This document shows positions 52,627-61,167 of a DNA stretch of 64,000 nucleotides, one piece after another; the stretch's first letter is position 1; every line of letters starts with the position of its first letter. Origin of the DNA: Alsobacter sp045348435 (GTDB taxonomy: Bacteria > Pseudomonadota > Alphaproteobacteria > Rhizobiales > Beijerinckiaceae); NCBI RefSeq assembly GCF_045348435.1, contig NZ_CP157484.1, positions 1,984,001 through 2,048,000 on the forward strand, read 5' to 3'. Below the pieces are notes generated by a model. It saw only the letters and a program-made list of their open reading frames with translations, was not told the DNA's origin and searched no databases. The position numbers were made by a program, and so were the translations under genes.

Positions 52627-53433
52627 ATGAACATCGCCGCCTTCCCCCGGTCCCTGACCGAAGTCCCGTTCTACTCTCCGGCCCGCAACGAGGCCTCGCT
52701 CTTCGAGCTCGCCTGGTCGCGCAAGCTGCCTTTGCTGCTCAAGGGGCCGACCGGCTGCGGAAAGACCCGCTTCGTCGCCCATATGGCGGCGCGGCTGGGC
52801 CTGCCGCTCCATACGGTGTCCTGCCATGACGACCTGACCGCCGCCGACCTCACCGGGCGCTACCTCTTGAAGGGCGGCGACACGGTCTGGACCGACGGCC
52901 CGCTGACGCGCGCGGTCCGGGAGGGCGGGATCTGCTATCTCGACGAGGTCGTGGAAGCCCGCAAGGACGTCGCCGTCGTGCTTCATCCGCTGACGGACGA
53001 CCGGCGCATCTTGCCGCTGGAGCGCACCGGCGAGGAGCTGGAGGCTCCGGACGGCTTCATGCTGATCGTCTCCTACAATCCCGGCTACCAGAGCCTGCTC
53101 AAGGCCCTGAAGCCTAGCACCCGCCAGCGTTTCGTCGCCATCGCGTTCGATTTCCTGCCGCCCGAGCAGGAAATCCCGGTGGTCGCGGCCGAAAGCGGCC
53201 TGTCGGAAGCAAGGGTGAAGCCCCTCGTGCAGCTCGCCGGCCGCCTGCGCGCGCTCAAGGGCCATGACCTGGAGGAGGGCGTCTCGACCCGGCTCCTGGT
53301 CTATTGCGCCAGCCTGATCGCGGCCGGACTGCCGGCGGGCGAGGCCGTGCTGGCGACCATGATCGAGCCGCTGACCGACGAACCCGACGTCAAGGCCGCG
53401 CTGGTCGAAGTCGCCCGCGCCGTGCTCGGCTGA
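52627..53433 (+). CDS. norQ: NorQ/CbbQ/NirQ family MoxR-type AAA ATPase
   Basis: A 268-residue AAA+ ATPase needed to activate NO reductase, probably by helping metal insertion together with NorD. Walker A is GPTGCGKT (40-47), Walker B-like CYLDEVVEA, and sensor residues lie in SYNPGYQSLLKALKPSTRQRF. The second ATG is preferred because AGGA stands 8 bases before it; an ATG three codons earlier touches that AGGA. Placed between norB and norD as in most denitrifiers. Confidence 0.93.
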   Translation: MNIAAFPRSLTEVPFYSPARNEASLFELAWSRKLPLLLKGPTGCGKTRFVAHMAARLGLPLHTVSCHDDLTAADLTGRYLLKGGDTVWTDGPLTRAVREGGICYLDEVVEARKDVAVVLHPLTDDRRILPLERTGEELEAPDGFMLIVSYNPGYQSLLKALKPSTRQRFVAIAFDFLPPEQEIPVVAAESGLSEARVKPLVQLAGRLRALKGHDLEEGVSTRLLVYCASLIAAGLPAGEAVLATMIEPLTDEPDVKAALVEVARAVLG

Positions 53434-53444
53434 CGGAGGCGGCC

Positions 53445-55361
53445 ATGCTGGACTTCCTGGAGCTCGAAGAGACCGTCGGCAAGGCCTGGCACCGCCTGGT
53501 CGGGGGCGCGGCGACCTATGCGCGCCATCCCGGCGCGGCCGTGGCCCTGGCGGACCTGCGCGGCCCGCTGGCCGTGATGTTCCGCGGCTTCGGGGGTGAG
53601 CCCGTCGTGCAGCTCGCCGGGACGGCGGCCCGCAAATCCGGGCACCGCCTGGGCTGGCGCCAGCGCATCGGCGTCGGCGAGGAGCGCCTGGAGCAGCCGG
53701 GCCGCGACGACGCGACCCTTTTCCTGCCCGAGACGATCGCCCTTTTTCCGGACGCCGCCCTGAACCGGTCGCTCTATCTGTGGCTGGCCGCCTGGTTCTC
53801 GGTCACGCCCGTCGCCGCCGTTGAGGAAACGGACCCGCTGCGGCGCGACATCGTCGTCTTGCGCCGCGCGCGGACGGCCACCCTCGCGACCCTGGCCGCT
53901 TTTCCGGGCCTCGCGGGCGATCATGCGCGCCTGTGCGCCGCCATGGCGGCGGCGCGCCCGACGCGCCCCATGCCGCCCCGGGAGCGGGAGGTCGAGGCCG
54001 TGGTCATGGCCGCGCTCGGCGCCGGCGCCCCGCCCGCAGGCGCGGTGTGGGACGCGGTCGTTCATGGCGGGCCTTCGCCGGCCAAGGCGCCGACCGGCTA
54101 CCAGCCCTTCCTGCCTTGTCCGCTCTGGGGCGACGCGTGGCTGCGGGAGGCCGCGCCCGGTCGCCGGGACGCCGACGAGGCCGGGACCGCGGCCGCCGAC
54201 GCGCCCCCCGAGACCCGCAAGCGCTTCGCGGTCCGCGAGCAGAACGGGGAGGAGCGCGGCGAGCGCGACCCGCTGGTGCTGAACCGCTTCGAGAAGATCC
54301 TGGCCATGGCCGAGATGATCAATGTCGACCGGCCGCCGGACGAGGACGAGGACGAGGACGCCGAGAAGGCCGCCGACGACCTCGACGAGCTCACCGTCGG
54401 GCAGCGCGCCGGCAAGCCCGCCAGCACACTGAAATTCGACCTCGACCTGCCGCCCGAGGCCGTCGACGATGCGCCTCTCACGGCGGAGCTGACCTATCCG
54501 GAATGGGACTACCGGCGCGCCGCCTATCTGCCGAACCACTGCCGGGTGCTCGCGTCGCGCGCCTCCGAGCAGGGCGAGACGTGGGAGCCCGACGAGGCGA
54601 CGCGACGCAGGATCCGCCAGGTCCGGCGCCAGTTCGAGGCGCTGCGCCCGCGCCGCGAGATCCTGCGCGCCCAGGCGGATGGGGCCGAGCTCGACCTCGA
54701 CGCCCTCGTGCGCGCCCGGTGCGACCTCGCCTCCGGCGGCGGCGGGACCGACCGCGTCCACCTCGCCAGCCGCCCACAGGCGCATGACCTCGCGGTGACG
54801 CTCCTGGTGGACGTGTCGCTGTCGACCGACGCCTGGACGGCCGAGCGGCGCGTCCTCGACGTCGAGAAGGAGGCCGTGCTGGTGCTGGCCCACGGGCTCG
54901 CGGCCTGCGGCGACAGCCACTCGATCCTGACCTTCACGTCGCGGCGCCGCTCCTGGGTGCGGGTGGAGACCGTGAAGGACTTCGACGAGCCGATGGGTCC
55001 CCCGGTCGAGCGCCGGATCGGCGCGCTGAAGCCCGGCTATTACACCCGGATCGGAGCTGGGGTGCGGCACGCCGCGGCGCGCCTCGCCGTCCGACCCAAC
55101 CGGCGAAAGCTCCTGCTGGTGCTGACCGACGGCAAGCCCAACGACGTCGACCACTATGAGGGCCGCTTCGGCGTCGAGGACACCCGCAAGTCCGTCCAGG
55201 AGGCGCGCCGGCTGGGCGTCGGCGTCTTCGGGGTGACGATCGACGCGCAGGCGCAGTCCTATGTCCCGACCCTTTTCGGGCGGGGCGGCTACGCCATCGT
55301 GGGCGACATCGCCCGCCTTCCCGCCGCGCTTCCGGCGATCTACCGGCAGGTGGCGCGCTGA
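53445..55361 (+). CDS. norD: NorD protein (VWA domain)
   Basis: A 638-residue cytoplasmic partner of NorQ. The C-terminal von Willebrand A domain begins VTLLVDVSLSTDAW, with the DxSxS metal site intact, and includes LLVLTDGKPNDVDHYEG. The middle is acidic (a run of D/E near residues 300-310). GACGGAGG precedes the ATG; the frame is open further upstream by chance within norQ. It is the last nor gene; norE and norF, found in some clusters, do not follow. Confidence 0.93.
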   Translation: MLDFLELEETVGKAWHRLVGGAATYARHPGAAVALADLRGPLAVMFRGFGGEPVVQLAGTAARKSGHRLGWRQRIGVGEERLEQPGRDDATLFLPETIALFPDAALNRSLYLWLAAWFSVTPVAAVEETDPLRRDIVVLRRARTATLATLAAFPGLAGDHARLCAAMAAARPTRPMPPREREVEAVVMAALGAGAPPAGAVWDAVVHGGPSPAKAPTGYQPFLPCPLWGDAWLREAAPGRRDADEAGTAAADAPPETRKRFAVREQNGEERGERDPLVLNRFEKILAMAEMINVDRPPDEDEDEDAEKAADDLDELTVGQRAGKPASTLKFDLDLPPEAVDDAPLTAELTYPEWDYRRAAYLPNHCRVLASRASEQGETWEPDEATRRRIRQVRRQFEALRPRREILRAQADGAELDLDALVRARCDLASGGGGTDRVHLASRPQAHDLAVTLLVDVSLSTDAWTAERRVLDVEKEAVLVLAHGLAACGDSHSILTFTSRRRSWVRVETVKDFDEPMGPPVERRIGALKPGYYTRIGAGVRHAAARLAVRPNRRKLLLVLTDGKPNDVDHYEGRFGVEDTRKSVQEARRLGVGVFGVTIDAQAQSYVPTLFGRGGYAIVGDIARLPAALPAIYRQVAR

Positions 55362-55403
55362 TGGGGGGAGTTCGGCGCGCTGCGCGTCGCTCGCGCGACG
55401 CCT

Positions 55404-55431
55404 GGGCGGCGATTCGGCCCTTGCGCCGCCC
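55404..55431 (+). terminator. Possible terminator hairpin after norD
   Basis: GGGCGGCG and CGCCGCCC form a perfect 8-bp stem around a 12-base loop, 42 bases after the norD stop. No T-run follows, so it is weak as an intrinsic terminator. The gap to the next gene (convergent) is 114 bases and holds nothing else obvious. Confidence 0.3.
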
Positions 55432-55475
55432 TGGCGCCGTCAGGCGAGCGCTGACGCGCGTCGCCCTCAGGTCGG

Positions 55476-55703
55476 CTATTCGCCTGGCGCCGCCGCGAGG
55501 CGGGGCTGCGCCCCGTACTCCTCCCAATCCGTGTCGTCCACGACGAAGGACTCGCACGTCACCACGGACAGGTCGTTCTCGTCCGTATGGGACGACAGGC
55601 ATTTCGATGAAGTGACGTCGGCGTTGACCGGGGTCGCAGCGCAAGCCAGCAACGCTGTCAGGAGAAGACAGGCGTGCAATCCTGCCGGATGACGGTTCGC
55701 CAT
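55476..55703 (-). CDS. Small secreted protein, 75 residues, two cysteines
   Basis: A short exported protein. The signal peptide (LLLTALLACAATPVNA) would be cut before DVTSSK, leaving about 46 acidic residues with two cysteines (SKCLSSHTDEND, VVTCESFVVDD) that could form one disulfide. GGAGGAG stands just before the ATG; an ATG four codons earlier is also possible. The 5' leader contains an inverted repeat (CCGGCCTTCG at 55733 with CGAAGGCCGG at 55768). It converges on norD. No family recognised. Confidence 0.6.
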   Translation of the reverse strand: MANRHPAGLHACLLLTALLACAATPVNADVTSSKCLSSHTDENDLSVVTCESFVVDDTDWEEYGAQPRLAAAPGE

Positions 55704-55904
55704 CAGCTCCTCCATGTCGACGATGGGGTGATCCGGCCTTCGAAGCCGGCGCCAAGAATCATGAGCCCGAAGGCCGGAACTGTCCATGCAGCCAAGACGG
55801 ATAGGGCCGCCGGAGGACGCGCGGCCTAGTCAGGCCGACTTAGGACGCGACCTCGGAGAAGTTCGGCTCGAGGAGCGCCCGCCGCGTCGCCTGGGCGAGC
55901 GGGC

Positions 55905-57041
55905 TCACTGCAGGGAAAAGGCCTCGTGGACGGCCGACTGGACGCCGCCGCCCAGCACCGCGCCGCCGCCCGCCACATAGATCCGATCGCCGATCGCGGC
56001 GGCTCCGACGGCGTGGCGCGGCGTCGGCATCGGGGCATGGCTTCGCCACGTGTCCGTCGCCGGGTCGTAGCTCTCCATCTGGCCGAAGACCTTGGCCTGG
56101 ATCGGCTGGCCGTTCTCGATGCGCCCGCCTTCCCCGCCCATCGCGAAGAGCCGGTTGCGATAGAGCGCCAGGCCATGGCCCGAGCGGGCGGTCGGGAGCG
56201 GCGCGCGCAGCTCCCAGCTGTCCTTTTGCGCCAGATACACGTGATGCAGGTCGGTGTTGTATTCTAAGGTGTTGAACCGTCCGCCGACCACATGGATGCG
56301 GCCGTCCAGCGCGACGCAGCCGACATGGTCGCGGGCGCCCGGCAGCGGCTTGCGCAGCGACCAGCGGTCCTCCTTCGGATCATAGACTTCGTGCCAGCCG
56401 ACGCTGGCGCGCTCGGCCGCCGGCTCCGAGCCGCCGCCGATCAGGTGGATGCGTCCATCCAGCGCGACGGCGGCCGCCGCGCCCCGGGGCCGGGGCAGGG
56501 GGGCGATCGCGGTCCAGCGGTCGGAGGCGACCTCATACGCATAGGCGTTTCGGTCGGAATTGCGGTTCTGCTCCAGGAAGCCCCCCAGCGCGTAGATCCG
56601 CCCCGCGTCGGCGCAGACGGCGACGTGGTTGGCCCCGCGCGGTAGGGGCGCGGCGGCGAACCATCGGTCCTGCTCCGGGTCGTAGACATGGTGATAGGCG
56701 CGGTCCACGCGCCCCTCGCCGTAGCCGCCGACGACGTGCATGCGCCCGTCCCACGCGGTCGCCCACGCCATCTCGCTGCGCGGCAGCGGCAGCGGGGCGC
56801 GCGTGATCCATCGCCCCTGCGGGCCGGGCGGGGCCGGGCTGTCGAACACCCGCTGCGCTTCCTGGCGGGGCGTCAGGTGATGGGGAGTTCCGCCCTGCAG
56901 GCGGGCGTAGGGATCGGGCGACGACGGCGCCGGCTGCAGCGTCTGCGCCTCGGCCGGGCGTCGGAGGGCCGGGCAGGCCGCCGCCGCGCCCGCGGCCGCG
57001 GCGAGGATAAGCGAGCGGCGGCTCCAATCCGGATGGTCCAT
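55905..57041 (-). CDS. Exported Kelch-repeat protein
   Basis: A 378-residue protein with a Tat-like signal (SRRSLILAAAAGAAAA) and at least five Kelch repeats. These read as DGRMHVVGGYG, AGRIYALGGFL, DGRIHLIGGGS, DGRIHVVGGRF and RNRLFAMGGEG, each followed by Y-(D/E)-x-x-x-D-x-W blades (VYDPEQDRW, VYDPKEDRW, SYDPATDTW). It should fold as a beta-propeller in the periplasm. No catalytic residues of galactose oxidase are apparent. GGAGGCG precedes the ATG. Role unknown; likely ligand or protein binding. Confidence 0.87.
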   Translation of the reverse strand: MDHPDWSRRSLILAAAAGAAAACPALRRPAEAQTLQPAPSSPDPYARLQGGTPHHLTPRQEAQRVFDSPAPPGPQGRWITRAPLPLPRSEMAWATAWDGRMHVVGGYGEGRVDRAYHHVYDPEQDRWFAAAPLPRGANHVAVCADAGRIYALGGFLEQNRNSDRNAYAYEVASDRWTAIAPLPRPRGAAAAVALDGRIHLIGGGSEPAAERASVGWHEVYDPKEDRWSLRKPLPGARDHVGCVALDGRIHVVGGRFNTLEYNTDLHHVYLAQKDSWELRAPLPTARSGHGLALYRNRLFAMGGEGGRIENGQPIQAKVFGQMESYDPATDTWRSHAPMPTPRHAVGAAAIGDRIYVAGGGAVLGGGVQSAVHEAFSLQ

Positions 57042-57154
57042 GACGCGCCTCCGCGCTGCGTGGCTTGGGGGCCGACTATTCCGCCGCTGCGTGTCCGCGT
57101 CCAGGCCGGACTCCGGCGCGAAGCCCCATGGGGTCGTGCGCCGGGCGCGCCGGC

Positions 57155-57949
57155 TCAGTCGATCTGGCTGCCGATCTGCGCGATGGCCCGCTGATAGACG
57201 GACGCGGCGTTCCAGGCCTGGATCGCGCCGAAATTGGCCTCGCCCGGCTGGTAGCCCGCCCCGGCGCGCCAGCCATGCGCCTTGAGGAAGTTGGCGGTGG
57301 ACGCCAGCGCGTTGGCGGCCACGTCCAGGCTGCCCCCGACCCCGTAATTCAGGATGTTCTTCGGCAGGAACTGCGTATGGCCGATCTCACCATGCATGGA
57401 GCCGCGCGTCCCGGGCGAGATGACGCCGCGGTCGATGAGCGTGAGGGTGGCGTAGAGCTGGTCGGTGAAGAACTCCGACCGGCGGCAGTCATAGGCGAGC
57501 GTCGCCACCGAGGAGAGCGTGTTCTGGTTGCCGCGCTGCGCGCCGAAGGCCGTCTCCATGCCCCAGATGGCGAGGAGCGGGCCGGGCGGAACGCCGTAGC
57601 GCTGCTCGATCGTGGCGAAGAGCGCCGCGTTGGTCTGCTTCAGCGTGCGCCCGCGCGCCACGATGGCGGGGCCGCCCCGCTTGGCCAGGAACTGGTCGAG
57701 GGACAGGCGGAAGCTCTTCTGCCCCCGGTCTGCCGCGATGGTGGCGTTCGCGTAGTTCGCGTCCATCAGCGCCGAGATGGCCGCGGCGCTGACGCCCTTG
57801 GCGCGCGCCTCGCCGGCGAATTGCTGTTTCCATGTCTCGAAGCCGGCCGCAGTGTTGCCGCACTGCGCTGCGCTGGCCGCACCCGCCAGCCCCATGAAAA
57901 ACGTCAAGGCTGCAGCCGGGATGACCTTGAAGCGCACGCCGATGTTCAT
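57155..57949 (-). CDS. Lytic murein transglycosylase (MltB/SLT_2 family)
   Basis: A 264-residue exported enzyme that cleaves peptidoglycan to 1,6-anhydro products. The signal peptide ends near AASA/AQC. The catalytic glutamate is E132 in AIWGMETAFGAQRGNQNT. GEIGHTQFLPKNILNYGV is the conserved MltB segment. A C-terminal part with ANFLKAHGWRAGAGY and a final AIQAWNAASVYQRAI helix is typical. It lacks the separate peptidoglycan-binding domain of longer homologues. AGGAGGTCTCC directly precedes the ATG. Confidence 0.9.
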   Translation of the reverse strand: MNIGVRFKVIPAAALTFFMGLAGAASAAQCGNTAAGFETWKQQFAGEARAKGVSAAAISALMDANYANATIAADRGQKSFRLSLDQFLAKRGGPAIVARGRTLKQTNAALFATIEQRYGVPPGPLLAIWGMETAFGAQRGNQNTLSSVATLAYDCRRSEFFTDQLYATLTLIDRGVISPGTRGSMHGEIGHTQFLPKNILNYGVGGSLDVAANALASTANFLKAHGWRAGAGYQPGEANFGAIQAWNAASVYQRAIAQIGSQID

Positions 57950-58130
57950 GGAGACCTCCTGTTAGTCTTGCAGCGCCTGGAACGCGGGCGCTCGATGCTG
58001 GACCAGAGCCCTCTTCCAACTACCAGACAACGATCAAACTGTCTCGCTTGCTCGGTCGCCAGCGCCGGTCTGCGACGAATCATGCTGAACGCGCGGCGGG
58101 TCGCTGGCCCCGCAAAGGGGAGGGCGCGGC

Positions 58131-58469
58131 TCAGCGCGACGTGCGCCCCATGCGGTTCAGCACCTCGCGTGGGATCGCATAGGACTTCACGACCGCCTCC
58201 CAATGGCGCAGGCCGCATAGTTCGCGCTGGACCATGAAGGCCCAGACCTTCTGGGCGGCGTCGTCGAGCAGCCTGGTCCGTTGGCCCGCATCGCGGTCGG
58301 CCTCGTGGCGGGCGTCGAACGCCCGCAGGGTCTCCAGCGCCTGCTCCACCTTGCGGCCCGTGTCGCCCAGCGCCTCGGCCTTCTGTTGTGCGATCTCGTA
58401 GTCGAGGACGTTCGCTCCCGTCTCCGGCCGGTGTCCGCCGGCGAGGCTTTGGGGCGGGCGCAAGGACAT
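58131..58469 (-). CDS. Small conserved alphaproteobacterial protein (DUF6665-like)
   Basis: A 112-residue, charged, helical protein without signal or membrane segments: SLAGGHRPETGANVLDYEIA, QQKAEALGDTGRKVEQALETL, a probable coiled helix, then ELCGLRHWEAVVKSYAIPRE. It resembles a family of unknown function common in Hyphomicrobiales (DUF6665, from memory). GGAGA lies 5 bases before the ATG. It is divergent from the MFS transporter gene, with an inverted repeat in the gap. Confidence 0.68.
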   Translation of the reverse strand: MSLRPPQSLAGGHRPETGANVLDYEIAQQKAEALGDTGRKVEQALETLRAFDARHEADRDAGQRTRLLDDAAQKVWAFMVQRELCGLRHWEAVVKSYAIPREVLNRMGRTSR

Positions 58470-58502
58470 GAGCGTCTCCGAAACGAGGGGGCCGACTAGG
58501 TT

Positions 58503-58528
58503 GGAACGCCCAAATAGGGCGTCATTCC
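58503..58528. promoter_or_regulatory. Inverted repeat in the divergent gap before the MFS gene
   Basis: ACGCCC and GGGCGT around AAATA form a 6-bp stem, with outer GGA and TCC extending the symmetry after a small bulge. The site lies 34 bases upstream of the minus-strand start and about 70 bases upstream of the plus-strand start, where an operator could sit. The regulator is unknown. Confidence 0.25.
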
Positions 58529-58599
58529 GGCGCCGGCCATCATGCGCCGTGGAACGGGCGCGCATCCAGGCCGTTGCCGGCGTGCCCCACGAGACGCCG

Positions 58600-59889
58600 A
58601 TGCGAGATCGCCTTCCACCCGGGACCGACGGCGCCGACGACCCGCACGGGATCGGGCGGAAGCTCGACGGGCTGAACTTCCTGCTGGCCGACGTCCGGGG
58701 CGGCCTCGGTCCCTATGTGGGCGTCTTCCTGATCACCCAGGCCGGATGGGACCAGGCGACGCTCGGGGCCATCCTCACGGTCAGCGGCCTGATCGGCATC
58801 TGCGCGCATGCGCCCCTTGGCGCCCTCATCGACGCCACCCGCCGCAAGCGCGCCCTCCTGGTCGCCGCCACCGCGCTGCTCGCGGCGGCCGCGGTCGCGA
58901 TCGTCACGGTCCCCACGGCCCCGGTCGTCTTTGCGGCGGACGTCGTCATGGCCGTGCTGGGCGCGATTTTCGCGCCCGTGGTCGCCGCCCTCACCATGGG
59001 CCTGGTCGCGCCGGCGGCCCTGGCGGCGCGGTTCGGGCGCAACGCCGCCTTCGACAAGATGGGCAACGTCTTCATCGCGCTGGCGGCCGCCGGGGTGGGC
59101 TCGTGGTTCGGCCAGCAGGCCGTGTTCTGGCTGGTCCCGCTCTTTGGAGCGGTCGCAGTCGTGGCGACCCTGGCCATTCCGGGCGACGCCGTCGACCATC
59201 GCCGCGCCCGCGGGCTGGGGGACGACGCGCAGGCGGGAGACCCCGCGCGAGACCCGGCCCCCTGGGGGATCCTGCTGCGCCAGAGGGAGTTCGTGGTCCT
59301 GGCGCTCCTGGCCGCCACCTTCCACTTCGCCAACGCTCCCATGCTGAACATGGTCAGCCAGAAGCTCGCCTTGGCGCATCCCGGCCGGGAGAGCGCGCTG
59401 ACGGCCGCGGCCGTCCTCATCGCCCAGCTGTCGACGATCCCGGCGGCGTTCCTGCTGGCGCGCTCCGGCGCGATCGGACGCAAGCCCTTCCTGCTGACCG
59501 CCCTGGCGGCGCTGCCGCTGCGCGGCCTGCTGTTCGCCTTCGCCGAGGATCCCGCCCTGCTGCTGGCCGGGCAGGTGCTGGACGGCCTCGGCGCCGGCCT
59601 GTTTGACGCGCTGCTGCCGCTCCTGCTCGCCGACGCCGTGCGGGGGTCGGGCCGCTACACGACCGCGCGCGGCGTGCTCGGCGCCGTGCAGGGCGTCGGA
59701 GGCTCGCTCAGCAACGTCGTCTCGGGCGTCCTCATCGTGGCGGCCGGCTATGACGCCGCCTTCCTGGCGCTGGCCGGGCTCGGCGCGCTCGTCCTGGCCG
59801 GCGGCTGGCTGGCGATGCCCGAGACGGCCGGCCGCCAGCCTCTATCCCCGCGAGCCCCGCTATCCCGGCAAGCGCCGCCGGGGGATTGA
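58600..59889 (+). CDS. Major facilitator superfamily transporter
   Basis: A 429-residue membrane protein with about 12 helices in two halves split by a charged loop near residues 205-225 (DAVDHRRARGLGDDAQAG). FLLADVRGGLGPYVGVFLIT and GALIDATRRKRALLV (the MFS A-motif region between helices 2 and 3) are at the N-terminus. GQVLDGLGAGLFDALLPLLL resembles a proline-free subgroup sometimes called DHA-like. The ATG giving MRDRLPPG is chosen for topology; its ribosome site is weak. The substrate cannot be told. It ends 78 bases before the ammonia-lyase gene and may be cotranscribed. Confidence 0.85.
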   Translation: MRDRLPPGTDGADDPHGIGRKLDGLNFLLADVRGGLGPYVGVFLITQAGWDQATLGAILTVSGLIGICAHAPLGALIDATRRKRALLVAATALLAAAAVAIVTVPTAPVVFAADVVMAVLGAIFAPVVAALTMGLVAPAALAARFGRNAAFDKMGNVFIALAAAGVGSWFGQQAVFWLVPLFGAVAVVATLAIPGDAVDHRRARGLGDDAQAGDPARDPAPWGILLRQREFVVLALLAATFHFANAPMLNMVSQKLALAHPGRESALTAAAVLIAQLSTIPAAFLLARSGAIGRKPFLLTALAALPLRGLLFAFAEDPALLLAGQVLDGLGAGLFDALLPLLLADAVRGSGRYTTARGVLGAVQGVGGSLSNVVSGVLIVAAGYDAAFLALAGLGALVLAGGWLAMPETAGRQPLSPRAPLSRQAPPGD

Positions 59890-59967
59890 GCGCCGCGTGC
59901 GTCCCGGCTACCGGTCGCCGGCGCAAATGCGCTATGCCTCGGCGGCCCAGCCGCCACGAGGGTCCCC

Positions 59968-61167
59968 GTGCTCCTGCTCAACCGCCACCCGGACTACCGC
60001 GCGCCGCTCCATGCCGTCGACGGCGAAACCCTCGGGATCGCAGGCGCGGATGCGATCGAGCGGCGCCTGGCGCATCTGCCCGATCATGCGCCGACGCCGA
60101 TGCGCTCTCTGCCCGGCCTCGCCGCGGCGCTCGGAATCGGGGCGCTTGACGTGAAGGACGAAGGCCAGCGGCTCGGCCTCGGCAGCTTCAAGGCGCTCGA
60201 CGGCGCCTATGCGGTGGCGAGGCTGACGCTCGAAGCCGCGCAGGCCCGGCTCGGCCGGCCGCTCGGCGACGCCGATCTCGACGCTCCGGAGGTCCGGGCG
60301 GTCGCCGGCGCCATGACCTTCGCCTGCGCGACCGACGGCAATCACGGCCGCTCGGTGGCCCAGGGCGCCCGGCAGGTCGGCGCCCGGGCGGTCATCTTCG
60401 TCCATGGCGGCGTCAGCGACGAGCGTGTCGCCGCCATCGCGCGCTTCGGCGCCCGCATGGTCCGCGTGGAGGGCTCCTACGACGACTCCGTCGTCGAAGC
60501 CGCCCGCGTCGCCGCCGAGCAGGGCTGGACGGTGGTTTCCGACACCTCCTGGGACGGCTACGAGCGGATCCCCGGGCTGGTGATGCAGGGCTACACCGCC
60601 ATCGTCAGGGAGGCGCTGTCCCAATGGCCGGCGCGTCCCACCCACGTCTTCGTCCAGGCGGGAGTGGGCGGGATCGCGGCCGCCGTCGCCGCCCATCTGT
60701 GGCTCGCGCTGGGCGACGAGCGCCCGATCTTCACGGTGGTGGACCCGGCGCGCGCGGCCTGCATCGTCGAGGCCGCCCGGGCGGGCCGCGCGGTCAGGGT
60801 CGCGCATGGCGAGCCCACCGTGATGGCGATGCTGGAGTGCTACGAGCCGTCGCCGCTGGCCCTGCGCGTGCTCTTTCGCGCGGCCGACGCCTTCATGACC
60901 GTGGAGGACGACGACGCGGTGGCCGCCATGAGGACGCTGGCGCGCCCGCCGGGCGGCGACCCGCCCATCGTGGCCGGCGAGAGCGGCGGGGCCGGCCTCG
61001 CCGGGCTCATGGCCGCGCTGCGCGATCCCGAAGCGCGCCATGCGCTCAAGCTAGGGCCTAAGTCCCGCGTCTGGCTGATCAACACGGAGGGCGCCACCGA
61101 TCCCGGCCGCTACGCCGAGCTGGTCGGCGCCTCCCCCGAAGCGATCCTCGCGCGAGCCCGCCCATGA
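59968..61167 (+). CDS. dpaL: Diaminopropionate ammonia-lyase
   Basis: A 399-residue PLP enzyme of fold type II that converts 2,3-diaminopropionate to pyruvate and ammonia. PLP is bound by K75 in RLGLGSFKALDGAYA. The phosphate loop and family signature appear as ACATDGNHGRSVAQGARQVG and VQAGVGGIAAAVAAHLW. SDTSWDGYERIPGLVMQGY and AGESGGAGLAGLMA are also typical of DpaL rather than threonine dehydratase. GTG start with GAGGG upstream. Its stop overlaps the next gene's start in ATGA, coupling it to an M20-type amidohydrolase, an arrangement like ygeX-ygeY in enterobacteria. Confidence 0.9.
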   Translation: MLLLNRHPDYRAPLHAVDGETLGIAGADAIERRLAHLPDHAPTPMRSLPGLAAALGIGALDVKDEGQRLGLGSFKALDGAYAVARLTLEAAQARLGRPLGDADLDAPEVRAVAGAMTFACATDGNHGRSVAQGARQVGARAVIFVHGGVSDERVAAIARFGARMVRVEGSYDDSVVEAARVAAEQGWTVVSDTSWDGYERIPGLVMQGYTAIVREALSQWPARPTHVFVQAGVGGIAAAVAAHLWLALGDERPIFTVVDPARAACIVEAARAGRAVRVAHGEPTVMAMLECYEPSPLALRVLFRAADAFMTVEDDDAVAAMRTLARPPGGDPPIVAGESGGAGLAGLMAALRDPEARHALKLGPKSRVWLINTEGATDPGRYAELVGASPEAILARARP

